Below are positions 25,937 to 34,054 of a DNA stretch of 64,000 bases, piece after piece (positions within the stretch are counted from its first letter, which is position 1; every line of letters starts with the position of its first letter). The DNA comes from Paenibacillus sp. V4I3 (GTDB lineage: Bacteria; Bacillota; Bacilli; Paenibacillales; NBRC-103111). The stretch covers positions 2,082,501 to 2,146,500 of the forward strand of contig NZ_JAUSZA010000001.1 in the NCBI RefSeq assembly GCF_030817215.1, written 5' to 3'. Position numbers and translations under genes: made by a program. The notes under the pieces are model-generated. The model made no database searches and was not told where the DNA came from. It saw nothing but the letters and a program-made list of their open reading frames with translations.

Positions 25937-26578
25937 ATGCTAGCACATTTCAAAACTATCCAATCGTACGGATCGTCGGAAATCATCATCAAGAAGTCGC
26001 GTTTCATCGGTCATGCCAAACCGGTAGAGTCAGAAGAAGAAGCTACCCTATTTATTGAAGCTATCAAGAAGGAACACAGGTCGGCCACACATAACTGCAG
26101 CGCTTATGTCATCGGAGAAAAGGATCAGATTCAGAAGCAATCTGATGATGGGGAACCGAGTGGTACAGCAGGAAAGCCGATTCTGGAAGTGATTAAGCAT
26201 CAAGGACTTAAGAATATCGTTATCGTCGTTACCCGTTATTTCGGCGGCATTATGCTTGGCGCGGGCGGACTCATTCGGGCTTATACGGATGGAGCCGTGG
26301 TAGGCATTGAAGCAGGACTTCCAATTTATAAAGTCAATCATCAGCAAGTGTTGATTGAGGTGGATTATACGTGGTATGGCAAACTCGAGAACGAACTGAG
26401 AAGTCAGGGGATGCTCCTAGGGGACATTCAGTTTACGGATAAAGTGACTGTAGCATGTTATCCTTTGGCAGCGGCAGCGGAAGCATTTATCAACTGGGCA
26501 ACAGATTTTACACAAGGTCAAGGCATTGTTATCGCAGGAGAGAACGAATACATGGTTCATAAGAGCTTGCCGGAATAG
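25937..26578 (+). CDS. YigZ/IMPACT-family protein
   Basis: A 213-residue protein of the IMPACT/YigZ (B. subtilis YvyE) family. The N-terminal UPF0029 domain has KKSRFIGHAKPVESEEEA, DDGEPSGTAGKPILE and IVVTRYFGGIMLGAGGLIRA, the family signature. The C-terminal about 70 residues are the DUF1949 part. Eukaryotic IMPACT regulates translation control; the bacterial role is not settled. ATG 25937 has GAAAGG 6 nt before it; the frame extends 18 codons upstream without support. It precedes a TetR gene by 61 bp. Confidence 0.9.
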   Translation: MLAHFKTIQSYGSSEIIIKKSRFIGHAKPVESEEEATLFIEAIKKEHRSATHNCSAYVIGEKDQIQKQSDDGEPSGTAGKPILEVIKHQGLKNIVIVVTRYFGGIMLGAGGLIRAYTDGAVVGIEAGLPIYKVNHQQVLIEVDYTWYGKLENELRSQGMLLGDIQFTDKVTVACYPLAAAAEAFINWATDFTQGQGIVIAGENEYMVHKSLPE

Positions 26579-26639
26579 GCAGGCTTGGGGTACAAGGCAC
26601 AACTAATTTCATAGAAGCTAAGGATGCGGAGGGATAGGA

Positions 26640-27281
26640 ATGGCTAGGAAAGCAGTCGCGCAAGAGCTTAGCAGAGAACGAATACTTGCGGAAGCGCGGG
26701 AATTATTCGCAACTTTCGGCTATCGTGCTTTAACGATGCGCAGCATCGCAAAAGCAATGGGGTACAGCCATGGTGCGTTATATTACCATTTTAACGAGAA
26801 AGCTGAACTGTTTTATGCGTTAATTAAGGAAGATTTCTCCGAATTAGTACAGCGTCAGCGGGAAATGATCGTTCGTGAGCAAGGATATAGCGTGAATCTG
26901 CTTCAAAAGCTAATGATGGAGTTCGTCTGGTTTGGTTTAAACAATCCGCATCACTACGAAATGATGTTCATGATTAACGAGCCAGAGCTGCAGCAATATT
27001 CGCGTACCGAGCAAGCACAATCCATGGAAATGTTTGCTATTGTCATCCGCCAAGTGATGGCCGGGCAACCCGGATCCGAGAGCAGGAAGTTTACGCTTCC
27101 GTGGAATTTGTTTATGTCCTTACATGGCCTAATTTCGTATTGCATTCAGTTTAAACAATCCTTCGAGGAAGCGCGGAAACTGGCTGAAGAGCATATCCGT
27201 CTCATCTGTGTCAGCTTAGATTTAGATTCCTATGAACAACAGCGTCCGCTTGTGACACTTGTCAATACAGAATCTGCATAA
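26640..27281 (+). CDS. TetR-family regulator
   Basis: A 213-residue TetR regulator. The N-terminal HTH is RERILAEARELFATFGYRAL, MRSIAKAMGYSHGALYYHFN, then the helical ligand-binding part begins with EKAELFYALIKEDF. The C-terminal ligand-binding domain (HHYEMMFMINEPELQQY) is of the TetR_C type often linked to fatty-acid or drug control. GGAGGGATAGGA lies before the ATG. No obvious target gene is adjacent; a terminator directly follows. Effector unknown. Confidence 0.88.
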   Translation: MARKAVAQELSRERILAEARELFATFGYRALTMRSIAKAMGYSHGALYYHFNEKAELFYALIKEDFSELVQRQREMIVREQGYSVNLLQKLMMEFVWFGLNNPHHYEMMFMINEPELQQYSRTEQAQSMEMFAIVIRQVMAGQPGSESRKFTLPWNLFMSLHGLISYCIQFKQSFEEARKLAEEHIRLICVSLDLDSYEQQRPLVTLVNTESA

Positions 27282-27301
27282 ATTCACCTAGATATACGCA
27301 C

Positions 27302-27353
27302 GAAAAAAGCCCCTGTTTAGTTGCTTCATAGCAACCAAACCAGGGACTTTTTC
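27302..27353 (+). terminator. Rho-independent terminator after the TetR gene
   Basis: AAAAAGCCCCTG with GTTGC pairs with GCAAC and CAGGGACTTTTT to form a long interrupted stem ending in T5. Confidence 0.85.
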
Positions 27354-27490
27354 ATTCATTTTGGAACTATACTCAATCCGTCGTAAATGGATTTCATTTT
27401 ACAACATCCGATAAGTGCTTTAGAATAACAGAAGGGGAGCTTGCTCCTTAATGTGGCACACGCGCTTAGAGGAAGGAAGAACATAAAGCT

Positions 27491-27715
27491 ATGGATTTGA
27501 ACAATTGGTCGGAAGAAAACGTGGAATATATGTTTGAAGAAATTAAGAGAAAGCTGCGCATGGCTACCGGTGGGTCGATTAAAGCCTCGAACGTCAAGCA
27601 GGAAGTATACGAGGACTTGAAGGACTTGTACGACTTGGTCGTCAGCAAAAATAATTTCAGCATTAGCGAAATCGATGCGATTACCACAGAGCTTGGTAAG
27701 ATTCGTAAAGCATAA
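27491..27715 (+). CDS. DUF1128-family protein (YfkK-like)
   Basis: A 74-residue acidic, mostly helical protein of the DUF1128 family, like B. subtilis YfkK. The family pattern is visible: ENVEYMFEEIKRKLRMATGG, YEDLKDLYDLVVSKNNFSIS, ITTELGKIRKA. No catalytic motif or membrane segment is seen. GGAAGG lies about 13 nt before the ATG, somewhat far. It stands alone between two terminators. Function unknown. Confidence 0.85.
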   Translation: MDLNNWSEENVEYMFEEIKRKLRMATGGSIKASNVKQEVYEDLKDLYDLVVSKNNFSISEIDAITTELGKIRKA

Positions 27716-27730
27716 GCACTTTTTATCAAT

Positions 27731-27779
27731 AAAATTGTCGTTATCTTGGTCTTAGGGCTGGAGATGCGGCAATTTTTTG
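27731..27779 (+). terminator. terminator after the DUF1128 gene
   Basis: AAAATTGTCG pairs with CGGCAATTTT (one mismatch) across a 26-nt loop, followed by further T residues. Confidence 0.65.
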
Positions 27780-27905
27780 CGTTGAACGGAGAGAGGGCAA
27801 CTGCGTATTTTTACCGGAGAAGGGACAGCTATCCAAGCGATGTTACCTACACAGTCGTACACTGTAGAGCAATGTATCTCTGTTGGCTGAAGGAGGTGGA
27901 CGTTC

Positions 27906-28226
27906 GTGGCATCCAAAATTCGTAAAGATGACGTTCGGAAATTGGTCGGGAAAAATATCGTGGCTCTTAAGAAAGACGGAACTCAAGTAACTGGTAAATT
28001 GGTGCGAATCAGCGGTAACACGTTGATTGTTGCTCCACAAAAAGGCAAAAAGGTTCAAGTAAAAGCCATTATTCCATTGGTTTTGTTTGATCTGTTAGCG
28101 ATTGGTACATCACCTTTTGCTTTTGGTGGATTTGGTGGAGGATTTGGCTATGGCGGTGGCTTTGGTGGTTACCCATATGGCGGTAACTTCTATGGCGGTG
28201 GCTTCGGTGGTCCAGGATTCTGGTAA
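27906..28226 (+). CDS. Lsm/Sm-like small protein with a Gly-Phe-rich tail
   Basis: A 106-residue protein. The first 55 residues (DDVRKLVGKNIVALKKDGTQ, VTGKLVRISGNTLIVAP) have the look of a small beta-barrel with a KDGTxVxGKLxxI pattern, as in Lsm-like domains. A hydrophobic stretch (IIPLVLFDLLAIG) follows, then a tail of GGFGGG/GYGGG repeats. AAGGAGGTGGACG precedes a GTG start at 27906. Gly-rich tails are common in spore-coat and surface proteins, and spore genes follow directly. Function not known. Confidence 0.65.
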   Translation: MASKIRKDDVRKLVGKNIVALKKDGTQVTGKLVRISGNTLIVAPQKGKKVQVKAIIPLVLFDLLAIGTSPFAFGGFGGGFGYGGGFGGYPYGGNFYGGGFGGPGFW

Positions 28227-28231
28227 AGGAG

Positions 28232-28266
28232 GACTCTTTCCCAATTAGGGAAAGGGTCTTTTTTTT
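28232..28266 (+). terminator. Rho-independent terminator after the Gly-rich gene
   Basis: GACTCTTTCCC and GGGAAAGGGTC form an 11-bp stem with one mismatch and an AATTA loop, followed by T8. Confidence 0.9.
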
Positions 28267-28391
28267 ATGGAACTTGAAGTTAGGCACCATTTCAGCTCTG
28301 TATGAATAGGCTAACATACAAGTCTCCGGCCAAAGTCCCTCAAGCTGGGCAGAAGAAGCTGGAAGTTAGCCAAGTATAGGGAGTGAGCAGT

Positions 28392-28634
28392 GTGCCGAGT
28401 TCCATCGTTTTTAACATGATTAATATTAATAACCAGAATACGAATGCAACCATCGGGATCGGTGAGAATGCGCAATCCAGCTGGGATTCACACAGCAAAA
28501 ATAATTACGGAACCGGTCAATGGATCGGAAATTCCGTCTCTGCCAATATTGTTAATTTCATCTATGACAACGACTTTATTGATTCACCAATTAATGATCA
28601 GGATTTTAAACCAGCTGTCACTAACCAAGTATAG
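28392..28634 (+). CDS. GerP-like small spore protein (paralogue 1)
   Basis: An 80-residue protein related to the GerPA/GerPF type, which helps germinants pass the spore coat. It shares with the proteins at 28654, 28937 and 29838 a pattern of an N-terminal INxN-type strand (IVFNMININNQNTNATIGIG), a central W...K.n.G.G segment (SSWDSHSKNNYGTGQWIG) and a final YDNDFIDSP. The start at GTG 28392 has GGGAG 8 nt upstream; an in-frame GTG nine bases earlier overlaps that site. It is the first of two rightward paralogues. Confidence 0.65.
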   Translation: MPSSIVFNMININNQNTNATIGIGENAQSSWDSHSKNNYGTGQWIGNSVSANIVNFIYDNDFIDSPINDQDFKPAVTNQV

Positions 28635-28653
28635 TTGAATGGTGGGTGAAACC

Positions 28654-28914
28654 ATGTTGAAATTACCGTGCCCACTAGATCCGCCGCTCATTGAATTCGA
28701 TTCTATCCATGTTAATTCCATATCCGAGGCATCCGGTATTTTTATTGGCACCAATACACAAGTGAATTGGTCTACAAGTGGGAAAGGGAACCTCGGCCTT
28801 GGAGAAATAAACGGTGATTATAATTACGTACTTTATAATATCAACACGGTTTACGATAATGACATCATCGATGCACCTTATACCAAAGGGGACTTGATCA
28901 TTGGCCGTGTATAA
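28654..28914 (+). CDS. GerP-like small spore protein (paralogue 2)
   Basis: An 86-residue protein with the same pattern as its neighbours: FDSIHVNSISEASGIFIGTN, VNWSTSGKGNLGLGEINGDY, then YDNDIIDAPYTKGD. The PCPLDPPLIEF head is its own. ATG 28654 has GGTGGG 6-9 nt upstream; ATG 28639 is also in frame. It follows paralogue 1 by 19 bp and is probably co-transcribed with it in the mother cell. No sigma-K promoter was confidently found. Confidence 0.65.
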   Translation: MLKLPCPLDPPLIEFDSIHVNSISEASGIFIGTNTQVNWSTSGKGNLGLGEINGDYNYVLYNINTVYDNDIIDAPYTKGDLIIGRV

Positions 28915-28923
28915 AAAAGAATA

Positions 28924-28957
28924 CTCCGCAGCTGCTTCAATCAGCAGTTTGCGGAGC
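28924..28957 (+). terminator. hairpin between convergent GerP-like genes
   Basis: CTCCGCAGCTGCT pairs with AGCAGTTTGCGGAG (two mismatches), followed by CCTTTG. The stop codon of the leftward gene lies within it, so it may end both transcripts. Confidence 0.5.
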
Positions 28958-29284
28958 CTTTGTCGTATGTTCCGCCTGCGGGCTGGTGGGAGCTGAGGTG
29001 TAGCCGGATGTCTGAGCCTGGTTGGTAATCATGTCCTGCAGCCAATCGGGCGTTTCGTTATCGCCGATATTGAGCATATCAAGGAAATCGGAGTCGTTGA
29101 GCATAGAACGAGTTCCGACTAACTGATTGTTGTCGCCTTCGACAGCGCCAAAGCCTTGGACCGTTTTCTGATTGCTTTGAAAATCGGTCGGCCAATTATT
29201 GCCCATATTGATGCAGGACGCGCTTTGTACCGATCCGATGCGGATTGAGCCGATAATGAACGTTGGGGACATGAAGGAGGACAC
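28937..29284 (-). CDS. GerP-like spore protein with acidic tail (paralogue 3)
   Basis: A 115-residue protein. Residues 8-75 follow the GerP-like pattern (IIGSIRIGSVQSASCINMGN, WPTDFQSNQKTVQGFGAVEG, then LNDSDFLDMLN). About 40 extra residues at the C-terminus are Thr/Ala/Pro/Gln-rich and look disordered. AGGAGG-like sequence (ACAAGGTG) lies before the ATG. It is the third gene of a leftward set with a GerPC-like coiled-coil protein and another paralogue, spaced by 8-14 bp. Confidence 0.62.
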   Translation of the reverse strand: MSSFMSPTFIIGSIRIGSVQSASCINMGNNWPTDFQSNQKTVQGFGAVEGDNNQLVGTRSMLNDSDFLDMLNIGDNETPDWLQDMITNQAQTSGYTSAPTSPQAEHTTKAPQTAD

Positions 29285-29298
29285 CTTGTATCACCTCT

Positions 29299-29829
29299 TT
29301 ACGATTTGGACTGTGGTGGTGTGTATTTATAACCGGTCGAGGTTCGCTCGGTTTTCGGAGTATCAGCAGCTTGTGAAGCAGCTTCTACACCTTCAGCAGC
29401 TGTACGAGAATCGGCGGCCTTACTTTCTTTTGACACATGAGCACGTTTAAAAGCTTCATCAACCGGTACACTTTTCTCACTTGGCTTGGCACCGAAATTG
29501 TTACCTAAATTCAAAGAACCGCTCAGTTCCTTGATATCGAGTTGATCCAGCCGAAAGGTTAAGTTTTCTAAAACAGGTTGATGGATATGCAGGGTATCTA
29601 TATGTATCTTCGGGTGTTTGGCAGTGAGATCAGCCAATTCTTCTTCCAATTTGCGAAGACGCCGTTCTAATTGTTGAACATGCTGATCATGAACGGGAGA
29701 CACGGCTTTAACTTCTGATCTACCTCCAGAACTAGCTTCAGTTCTAGCTGGGGTTGATGCTTTAGCTTTAGCTGTTCCTGTAGTTGGCTGCGTTTTGGGC
29801 GGGGACGTTTTCTTTTTTTGAAACCACAT
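29299..29829 (-). CDS. GerPC-like coiled-coil spore protein
   Basis: A 176-residue protein. Residues 1-45 are a Lys/Thr/Ala/Pro-rich low-complexity stretch. Residues about 48-70 (VQQLERRLRKLEEELADLTA) form a coiled coil. Residues about 72-110 (IHIDTLHIHQPVLENLTFRL, DQLDIKELSGSLNLGNN) are beta repeats that match the end of GerPC, which in Bacillus ends with the same INTLxGTLNIG pattern. The remaining 65 residues are polar and probably disordered. It lies between two GerP-like paralogues, as gerPC does in the gerP operon. Confidence 0.65.
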   Translation of the reverse strand: MWFQKKKTSPPKTQPTTGTAKAKASTPARTEASSGGRSEVKAVSPVHDQHVQQLERRLRKLEEELADLTAKHPKIHIDTLHIHQPVLENLTFRLDQLDIKELSGSLNLGNNFGAKPSEKSVPVDEAFKRAHVSKESKAADSRTAAEGVEAASQAADTPKTERTSTGYKYTPPQSKS

Positions 29830-29837
29830 GAGTATTC

Positions 29838-30056
29838 TCAGCTCTTCCGTGTAGATGGTTTAACATCAAAGGTGTCGCCATCTTGGACAGTATGCTTGCC
29901 ACCCAGAATAACATTATGCTCCCCGCTTATTTCCCCGAGCCCCTGATTAAGCTTCTCGGAATGACGTCTTCCGATGATCCGATTCGTACCCCTATTCACA
30001 CTGGATGTTTCGGCGATTCCATCAATATGTATAGATTGAAATTGTATGCGCACCAC
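29838..30056 (-). CDS. GerP-like small spore protein (paralogue 4)
   Basis: A 72-residue protein with the shared pattern: QFQSIHIDGIAETSSVNRGT, KLNQGLGEISGEHNVILGG, then VQDGDTFDV. It is the first gene of the leftward GerP-like set and starts 8 bp before the GerPC-like gene. A weak GGAGGGATTAC site lies before the start codon. A role in coat permeability is inferred from the family and the neighbours. Confidence 0.62.
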   Translation of the reverse strand: MVRIQFQSIHIDGIAETSSVNRGTNRIIGRRHSEKLNQGLGEISGEHNVILGGKHTVQDGDTFDVKPSTRKS

Positions 30057-30160
30057 AGTAATCCCTCCAATCCTGCATCTCCTAACGATCTCTTTTATTT
30101 ATATGGGGACAAAGGGAGATTCATTTCTCTTTTTGGTAAAGATTAATTTTTGGATATGAA

Positions 30161-30210
30161 AAAGATTACCAACCAATCAGCCAGTAAGGCTGGTTAGAAG
30201 GTAATCTTTA
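30161..30210 (-). terminator. terminator after the Hsp20 gene
   Basis: AAAGATTACC pairs with GGTAATCTTT, and inner CAGCC with GGCTG. On the minus strand it ends in TTTTTCATATCC. It lies 20 bp beyond the Hsp20 stop and may also serve the + strand. Confidence 0.75.
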
Positions 30211-30230
30211 TTTGGTTTACAGTGTGCTCG

Positions 30231-30674
30231 TTACGTGAACTGTATAGGGATAACTTTCTCTCCATCCGGAGGAGCAAGCGGGATTCGAATGATGAGCAAA
30301 CCGTTGTGATACTGCGCCCGCATTTGATCGGTCATAGCGTTACTGGGCAGGCGGAAAACTCTCTCAAATGCTCCAAAGAATCGCTCGGACAACCGCATTT
30401 GCTCATCGATTACTTGGTAAGGCCGAACGAGCATCCCGCGCATAAGCAGCGATTGGTCACGGAAAGAAAGCTGAATCTGCTCGGGCGAAGACAATCCGGG
30501 AACTTCAGCCACAACAACAAGTTCCTGTGGTGTCTCATACATATCAACTCTTGGCCCGGTTAGCGGGATGATACTGGCAATATCCTGCCAGAATTCGGGG
30601 CCCAGCACATCACCAGCTTGCGCCGACAGCCCTTTCCAGTCGGGCTTAGGCGTTCGGTTGCCTGGGGGATTCAT
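30231..30674 (-). CDS. Hsp20/alpha-crystallin-family small heat shock protein
   Basis: A 147-residue small heat shock protein. The alpha-crystallin domain runs from about 40 to 140 (PRVDMYETPQELVVVAEVPG, FRLPSNAMTDQMRAQYHNGL with the conserved GLLxIxIP end). The C-terminal VIPIQF carries an I-x-I motif used in oligomer contacts. In B. subtilis similar proteins are spore-coat (CotP) or desiccation-related (YocM); the spore-gene context suggests the former, but that is inference. The SASP gene lies directly upstream on the same strand. Confidence 0.85.
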   Translation of the reverse strand: MNPPGNRTPKPDWKGLSAQAGDVLGPEFWQDIASIIPLTGPRVDMYETPQELVVVAEVPGLSSPEQIQLSFRDQSLLMRGMLVRPYQVIDEQMRLSERFFGAFERVFRLPSNAMTDQMRAQYHNGLLIIRIPLAPPDGEKVIPIQFT

Positions 30675-30700
30675 CAGCCATCATCACCTGACTTCTACAT

Positions 30701-30730
30701 AGAAAGTAGCGCTGCGAGCAGCTTGCTACT
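30701..30730 (-). terminator. terminator after the SASP gene
   Basis: AGTAGC and GCTACT with inner GCTGC/GCAGC pairing form a hairpin; on the minus strand it is followed by TTTCT. It separates the SASP from the Hsp20 gene. Confidence 0.6.
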
Positions 30731-30774
30731 AGTTTATGTACACCCGCGGCGGAATATGGCTGTCTGTCACGAAC

Positions 30775-31068
30775 CTATCGCTGTGGTGGCCGCTGATTCG
30801 CGAGCTGCTGCTGCGCCATTCGCACAAGCTCACGCACCATTGCCCCGCCAATTGGACCACCGACCTTGCCCGCGTCTTCCGAGCTAAGCTGTCCGTTGTA
30901 GCCTTGCTGAAGGGGAACGCCAAGCGTTCGGGCTACTTCATATTTTACGAGATCAGGTCGTTCTGGGTTGACATTATACCCCTGATTCTTCATGACTTGC
31001 GCCTTGAGCAGTCCCAGGCCGTGTTCCGATCCGGGCACGATGGCCCGGTTGCTTCTTCTTCGTGCCAT
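30775..31068 (-). CDS. alpha/beta-type small acid-soluble spore protein
   Basis: A 97-residue SASP. These proteins saturate spore DNA and protect it from UV and heat, and are degraded by the GPR protease at germination. The signatures are LVKYEVARTLGVPLQQGYNG (GPR site region, here EVA), DAGKVGGPIGGAMVREL and MAQQQLANQ. It is longer than most SASPs at the N-terminus (RRRSNRAIVPGSEHGLGLLK). Expression by sigma-G in the forespore is expected for the family. AGGTGATGCC lies before the ATG. Confidence 0.9.
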   Translation of the reverse strand: MARRRSNRAIVPGSEHGLGLLKAQVMKNQGYNVNPERPDLVKYEVARTLGVPLQQGYNGQLSSEDAGKVGGPIGGAMVRELVRMAQQQLANQRPPQR

Positions 31069-31088
31069 TAGGCATCACCTCTTGGTGA

Positions 31089-31535
31089 TTAGGATGCCCT
31101 AGGGTTGCTCGTACCATGAGTACGGAATGTAAAATATTTATGTCCCAAATAATTTCCAATCGTATACAAGCCATTTCCAACCAAAATGGCAGCATTGTGC
31201 AGCCAATCTGCCCGCACGGATGGCATGACAGAGCTTGCTGCTTCTGCAAGCACCCAACTTAAACCATAAGAGACGCCATAACAGCTCAAGATAACAACAG
31301 CAAATTTCCACCAACTGCTGCCGACGCTGACATTGGAACGAAACGTAAATGTACGATTCAGCGTGTAGCTTACTATAGCGCCTAGGGTATTTCCTGCGAA
31401 AGTGGAAACCCAATAATTTAGGTGAAGCAGATTAAAGAATGCAAAACTGGCTGACAGGCCAACCAACGTATTGAACAGACCGACAAGTAAGAAGCGCGCG
31501 AAGCTGCTAGTCAACAAAGCTTTTATCCGGTTCAT
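31089..31535 (-). CDS. GtrA-family membrane protein (candidate lipid-linked sugar flippase)
   Basis: A 148-residue protein with four transmembrane segments and the GtrA pattern: FLLVGLFNTLVGLSASFAFF, NTLGAIVSYTLNRTFTFRS, GNYLGHKYFTFR. GtrA-like proteins are thought to flip polyprenyl-phosphate sugars. Its start is 7 bp from the stop of the GtrB-like gene, so the two are co-translated. Together with the divergent GT-C gene at 32772 it makes a three-part glycosylation system. Confidence 0.88.
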   Translation of the reverse strand: MNRIKALLTSSFARFLLVGLFNTLVGLSASFAFFNLLHLNYWVSTFAGNTLGAIVSYTLNRTFTFRSNVSVGSSWWKFAVVILSCYGVSYGLSWVLAEAASSVMPSVRADWLHNAAILVGNGLYTIGNYLGHKYFTFRTHGTSNPRAS

Positions 31536-31542
31536 CGTATGA

Positions 31543-32604
31543 TCACCGTGTGGAGCTTACTTGGGTGGATGGCGTATGGACCGCTTCCTGATCTTGTCCA
31601 GTTGCTGTCAAATCTTTCTCAATGACGAAAAGCGGTCGCTGCTTCACTTCTTTATATATTTTACCTATGTATTCACCAATTAAGCCGAGAGCGAGAAGCT
31701 GAACGCCTCCAATGAACCAAACCGAAAGAATAAGCGATGTCCAACCGGTAACGTTCGCTCCGAGGATTTTGCCTACAATTGCGTATAAGCCGGCAACGAC
31801 ACTCAGCGCGAATAGGAGGAAACCCATCAAGGTGACGAAGCGAATAGGGGTTACACTGAACGACGTGATGCCATCGAAGGCGAATGCGAGCATTTTGCGA
31901 AGCGGATATTTGGATTCTCCGGCAAAGCGTTCTTTACGGTCGTAATAAACCTGAGTGGATGGGAAGCCAAGTAATGGCACCATACCGCGAAGAAATAAAT
32001 TGACCTCTTGAAATTTCTCCAAATTTTCGAGGGTACGCTTGCTCATTAAACGGAAATCCGCATGATTGTAATGAATTTTCACACCAAGCGATGTCATTAA
32101 TCTATAAAAGCCTTGAGCTGTGGCTCGCTTGAAAAACGTATCCGCTGAGCGATCCTGTCGGATGCCGTAAACGATATCGTATCCTTCGTGGAATTTGACG
32201 ATAAACTCGCGAATCACATTCGTGTCATCTTGCAGATCGGCATCGATGGAAACGACGCAGTCCGAATAGATTTTGGCTTTCATAAGCCCTGCAAGCAAAG
32301 CGCTTTGATGGCCGGCATTTTTCGCAAGCTTAAGCCCAGTAATAAAGGGACTGGAGGCGTGGAAGCGTTCAATAAGTGTCCAAGTCGCATCCTTGCTGCC
32401 ATCGTCGACAAACAGCACTGTGCTTGTGGTAGCAATTAGTTTATCAGAGATGAGAGTTTGTAACACATTGGTAAGTTGGAATACCGTTTCTGGAAGTACT
32501 TCTTCTTCGTTATAACAGGGGACCACAATGGTCAAAACGGGATAAACCACAATTCTCGTCTCCATTCTGAAAAGAGGATTAAAAGGTTGATATATGGATT
32601 TCAT
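31543..32604 (-). CDS. GtrB/CsbB-like polyprenyl-phosphate glycosyltransferase
   Basis: A GT2 enzyme of the DPM1/GtrB class. It loads a sugar on undecaprenyl phosphate at the cytoplasmic face. The N-terminal catalytic domain has LTIVVPCYNEEEVLPETV, VLFVDDGSKDATW, AGHQSALLAGL and VSIDADLQDD. The C-terminus has two transmembrane helices (FVTLMGFLLFALSVVAGLY; VWFIGGVQLLALGLIGEYIG). The start is uncertain: neither ATG 32604 nor the METRIV start 39 bp later has a clear ribosome site. It overlaps functionally with the GtrA gene that follows. Confidence 0.88.
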   Translation of the reverse strand: MKSIYQPFNPLFRMETRIVVYPVLTIVVPCYNEEEVLPETVFQLTNVLQTLISDKLIATTSTVLFVDDGSKDATWTLIERFHASSPFITGLKLAKNAGHQSALLAGLMKAKIYSDCVVSIDADLQDDTNVIREFIVKFHEGYDIVYGIRQDRSADTFFKRATAQGFYRLMTSLGVKIHYNHADFRLMSKRTLENLEKFQEVNLFLRGMVPLLGFPSTQVYYDRKERFAGESKYPLRKMLAFAFDGITSFSVTPIRFVTLMGFLLFALSVVAGLYAIVGKILGANVTGWTSLILSVWFIGGVQLLALGLIGEYIGKIYKEVKQRPLFVIEKDLTATGQDQEAVHTPSTQVSSTR

Positions 32605-32771
32605 TATATCGTAATGTATGTAAAATATTAATTTTTAACGAAAATTAAACATTTTTAACAAATGAACGTCCATATTAATAAGCTCTTTACGAATCCTTAA
32701 CTTGGTAAAAGAGGAGGAATCAGGTAAATTTACAGAAAAGATAAATGATGCTCGGATAGGAGAGATGGAGG

Positions 32772-34037
32772 ATGGAACTACTGAAAGAGAAAGCGCCAAA
32801 AAGAGGAAAGGTCAATGTGATTCTATCAATTGTTTTGCTTGTCCTTATTTCTCGTGCACTCATGCTATTTACTGGATATATCGGGATGAATTTGTTCAGT
32901 AAATCTTCTCAGGTACCGGTATATATGCAGAATGTGCCAGGTACCTTGTCCAAGTGGACGGTGAAGCTTCCTGGAGAACTAGCTTCTACAGAGAAGCCGA
33001 AGTTAGAGGATTTTATCAAGTTTGATACGTATTCTTATTTAAAAATAGCCACACAAGGTTATGATAAGTTTCGGATGGACGAACCGCATACGGCCGCGAA
33101 TTGGGTGTTCTTTCCACTCTTCCCGCTGCTGATTTTCTTGGTTGGTAAAATATTTTGGTTCGAACCTGCGATAGTCGGAATGATCGTTTCAAATCTATGT
33201 TTGCTTGGAGCACTTATTTATATCTATTTTATTGCCCTGCAGAGGGGACTCAGTGAGCGTCAGGCGGGAACCGTACTATTGCTAATTGTGATCTATCCAT
33301 CGTCGCTTTACTATACCCTACCGTACACAGAGAGTCTATTTCTGCTGCTTTCGGCAGCCTCCATCTATTATGCAGGCAGTAAAAAGTATGCAATCGCCTT
33401 TATAGCTGCTAGCTTATCCACCGTAACAAGGGTGCCTGGGTTTATCAACCTTGCTTTGGTTATGGGTACCGTGTTTATGGACGAAGGGTTCAAATGGACC
33501 TGGCGTTACCTGAAATGGTCGTTATATAGCATTTTGTCCCTTATCCCAATGGGTATTTATCTCCTACATATGAAAAGCGTCACCGGTGATTTCTTGGCAC
33601 CTTTCCATGAACAGAGCTTGCACTGGTTCCGGTATACAACCATACCATTTATCAATTATTTTGGTTATTTGAAAAGGCCTTACTTCTCCACGCCAGATGG
33701 CTGGGATAACGGCTTCATTGCTTTTACCGTATCGACGGCTGTGTTTGTAGTTTTTTTGAGTTACCTCATTGTTCATTTGAAAAAGCTTTTGACAAATAAG
33801 CATGAGCTGCTATTTTTCGTTTATGGCTTGCTCCTAATCGTCATCCCATTTTCAAGTCAACCCTTATTTCTCGTAAGCGTCGTACGCTATATGATGGTGA
33901 GTATACCGCTTTATTTCTACTTAGTGAAGTTAACCGAAAAGTGGGAAAATGCCCGGATTTTCTATATGATGCTGTTTATGATTCTACAGGTTTTCGTGAC
34001 GATTGGCTTTTTTAATGGGTATTATTTTGTTATCTAA
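32772..34037 (+). CDS. GT-C mannosyltransferase-like membrane protein (PIG-V type)
   Basis: A 421-residue polytopic protein with about 9-11 hydrophobic segments. The start ISRALMLFTGYIGMNLF and the extracytoplasmic DTYSYLKIATQGYDKFR plus WVFFPLFPLLIFLVGKIF follow the PIG-V/GT-C layout, in which an acidic pair in the first loop (here FIKFDTYSYL) is catalytic. GT-C enzymes move sugar from a polyprenyl phosphate to an acceptor outside the cell. AGGAGAG lies about 8 nt before the ATG. Divergent from the GtrB-GtrA pair, 167 bp away, it is the probable third component. Confidence 0.82.
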   Translation: MELLKEKAPKRGKVNVILSIVLLVLISRALMLFTGYIGMNLFSKSSQVPVYMQNVPGTLSKWTVKLPGELASTEKPKLEDFIKFDTYSYLKIATQGYDKFRMDEPHTAANWVFFPLFPLLIFLVGKIFWFEPAIVGMIVSNLCLLGALIYIYFIALQRGLSERQAGTVLLLIVIYPSSLYYTLPYTESLFLLLSAASIYYAGSKKYAIAFIAASLSTVTRVPGFINLALVMGTVFMDEGFKWTWRYLKWSLYSILSLIPMGIYLLHMKSVTGDFLAPFHEQSLHWFRYTTIPFINYFGYLKRPYFSTPDGWDNGFIAFTVSTAVFVVFLSYLIVHLKKLLTNKHELLFFVYGLLLIVIPFSSQPLFLVSVVRYMMVSIPLYFYLVKLTEKWENARIFYMMLFMILQVFVTIGFFNGYYFVI

Positions 34038-34054
34038 ACAGGGGTGAATACGAA

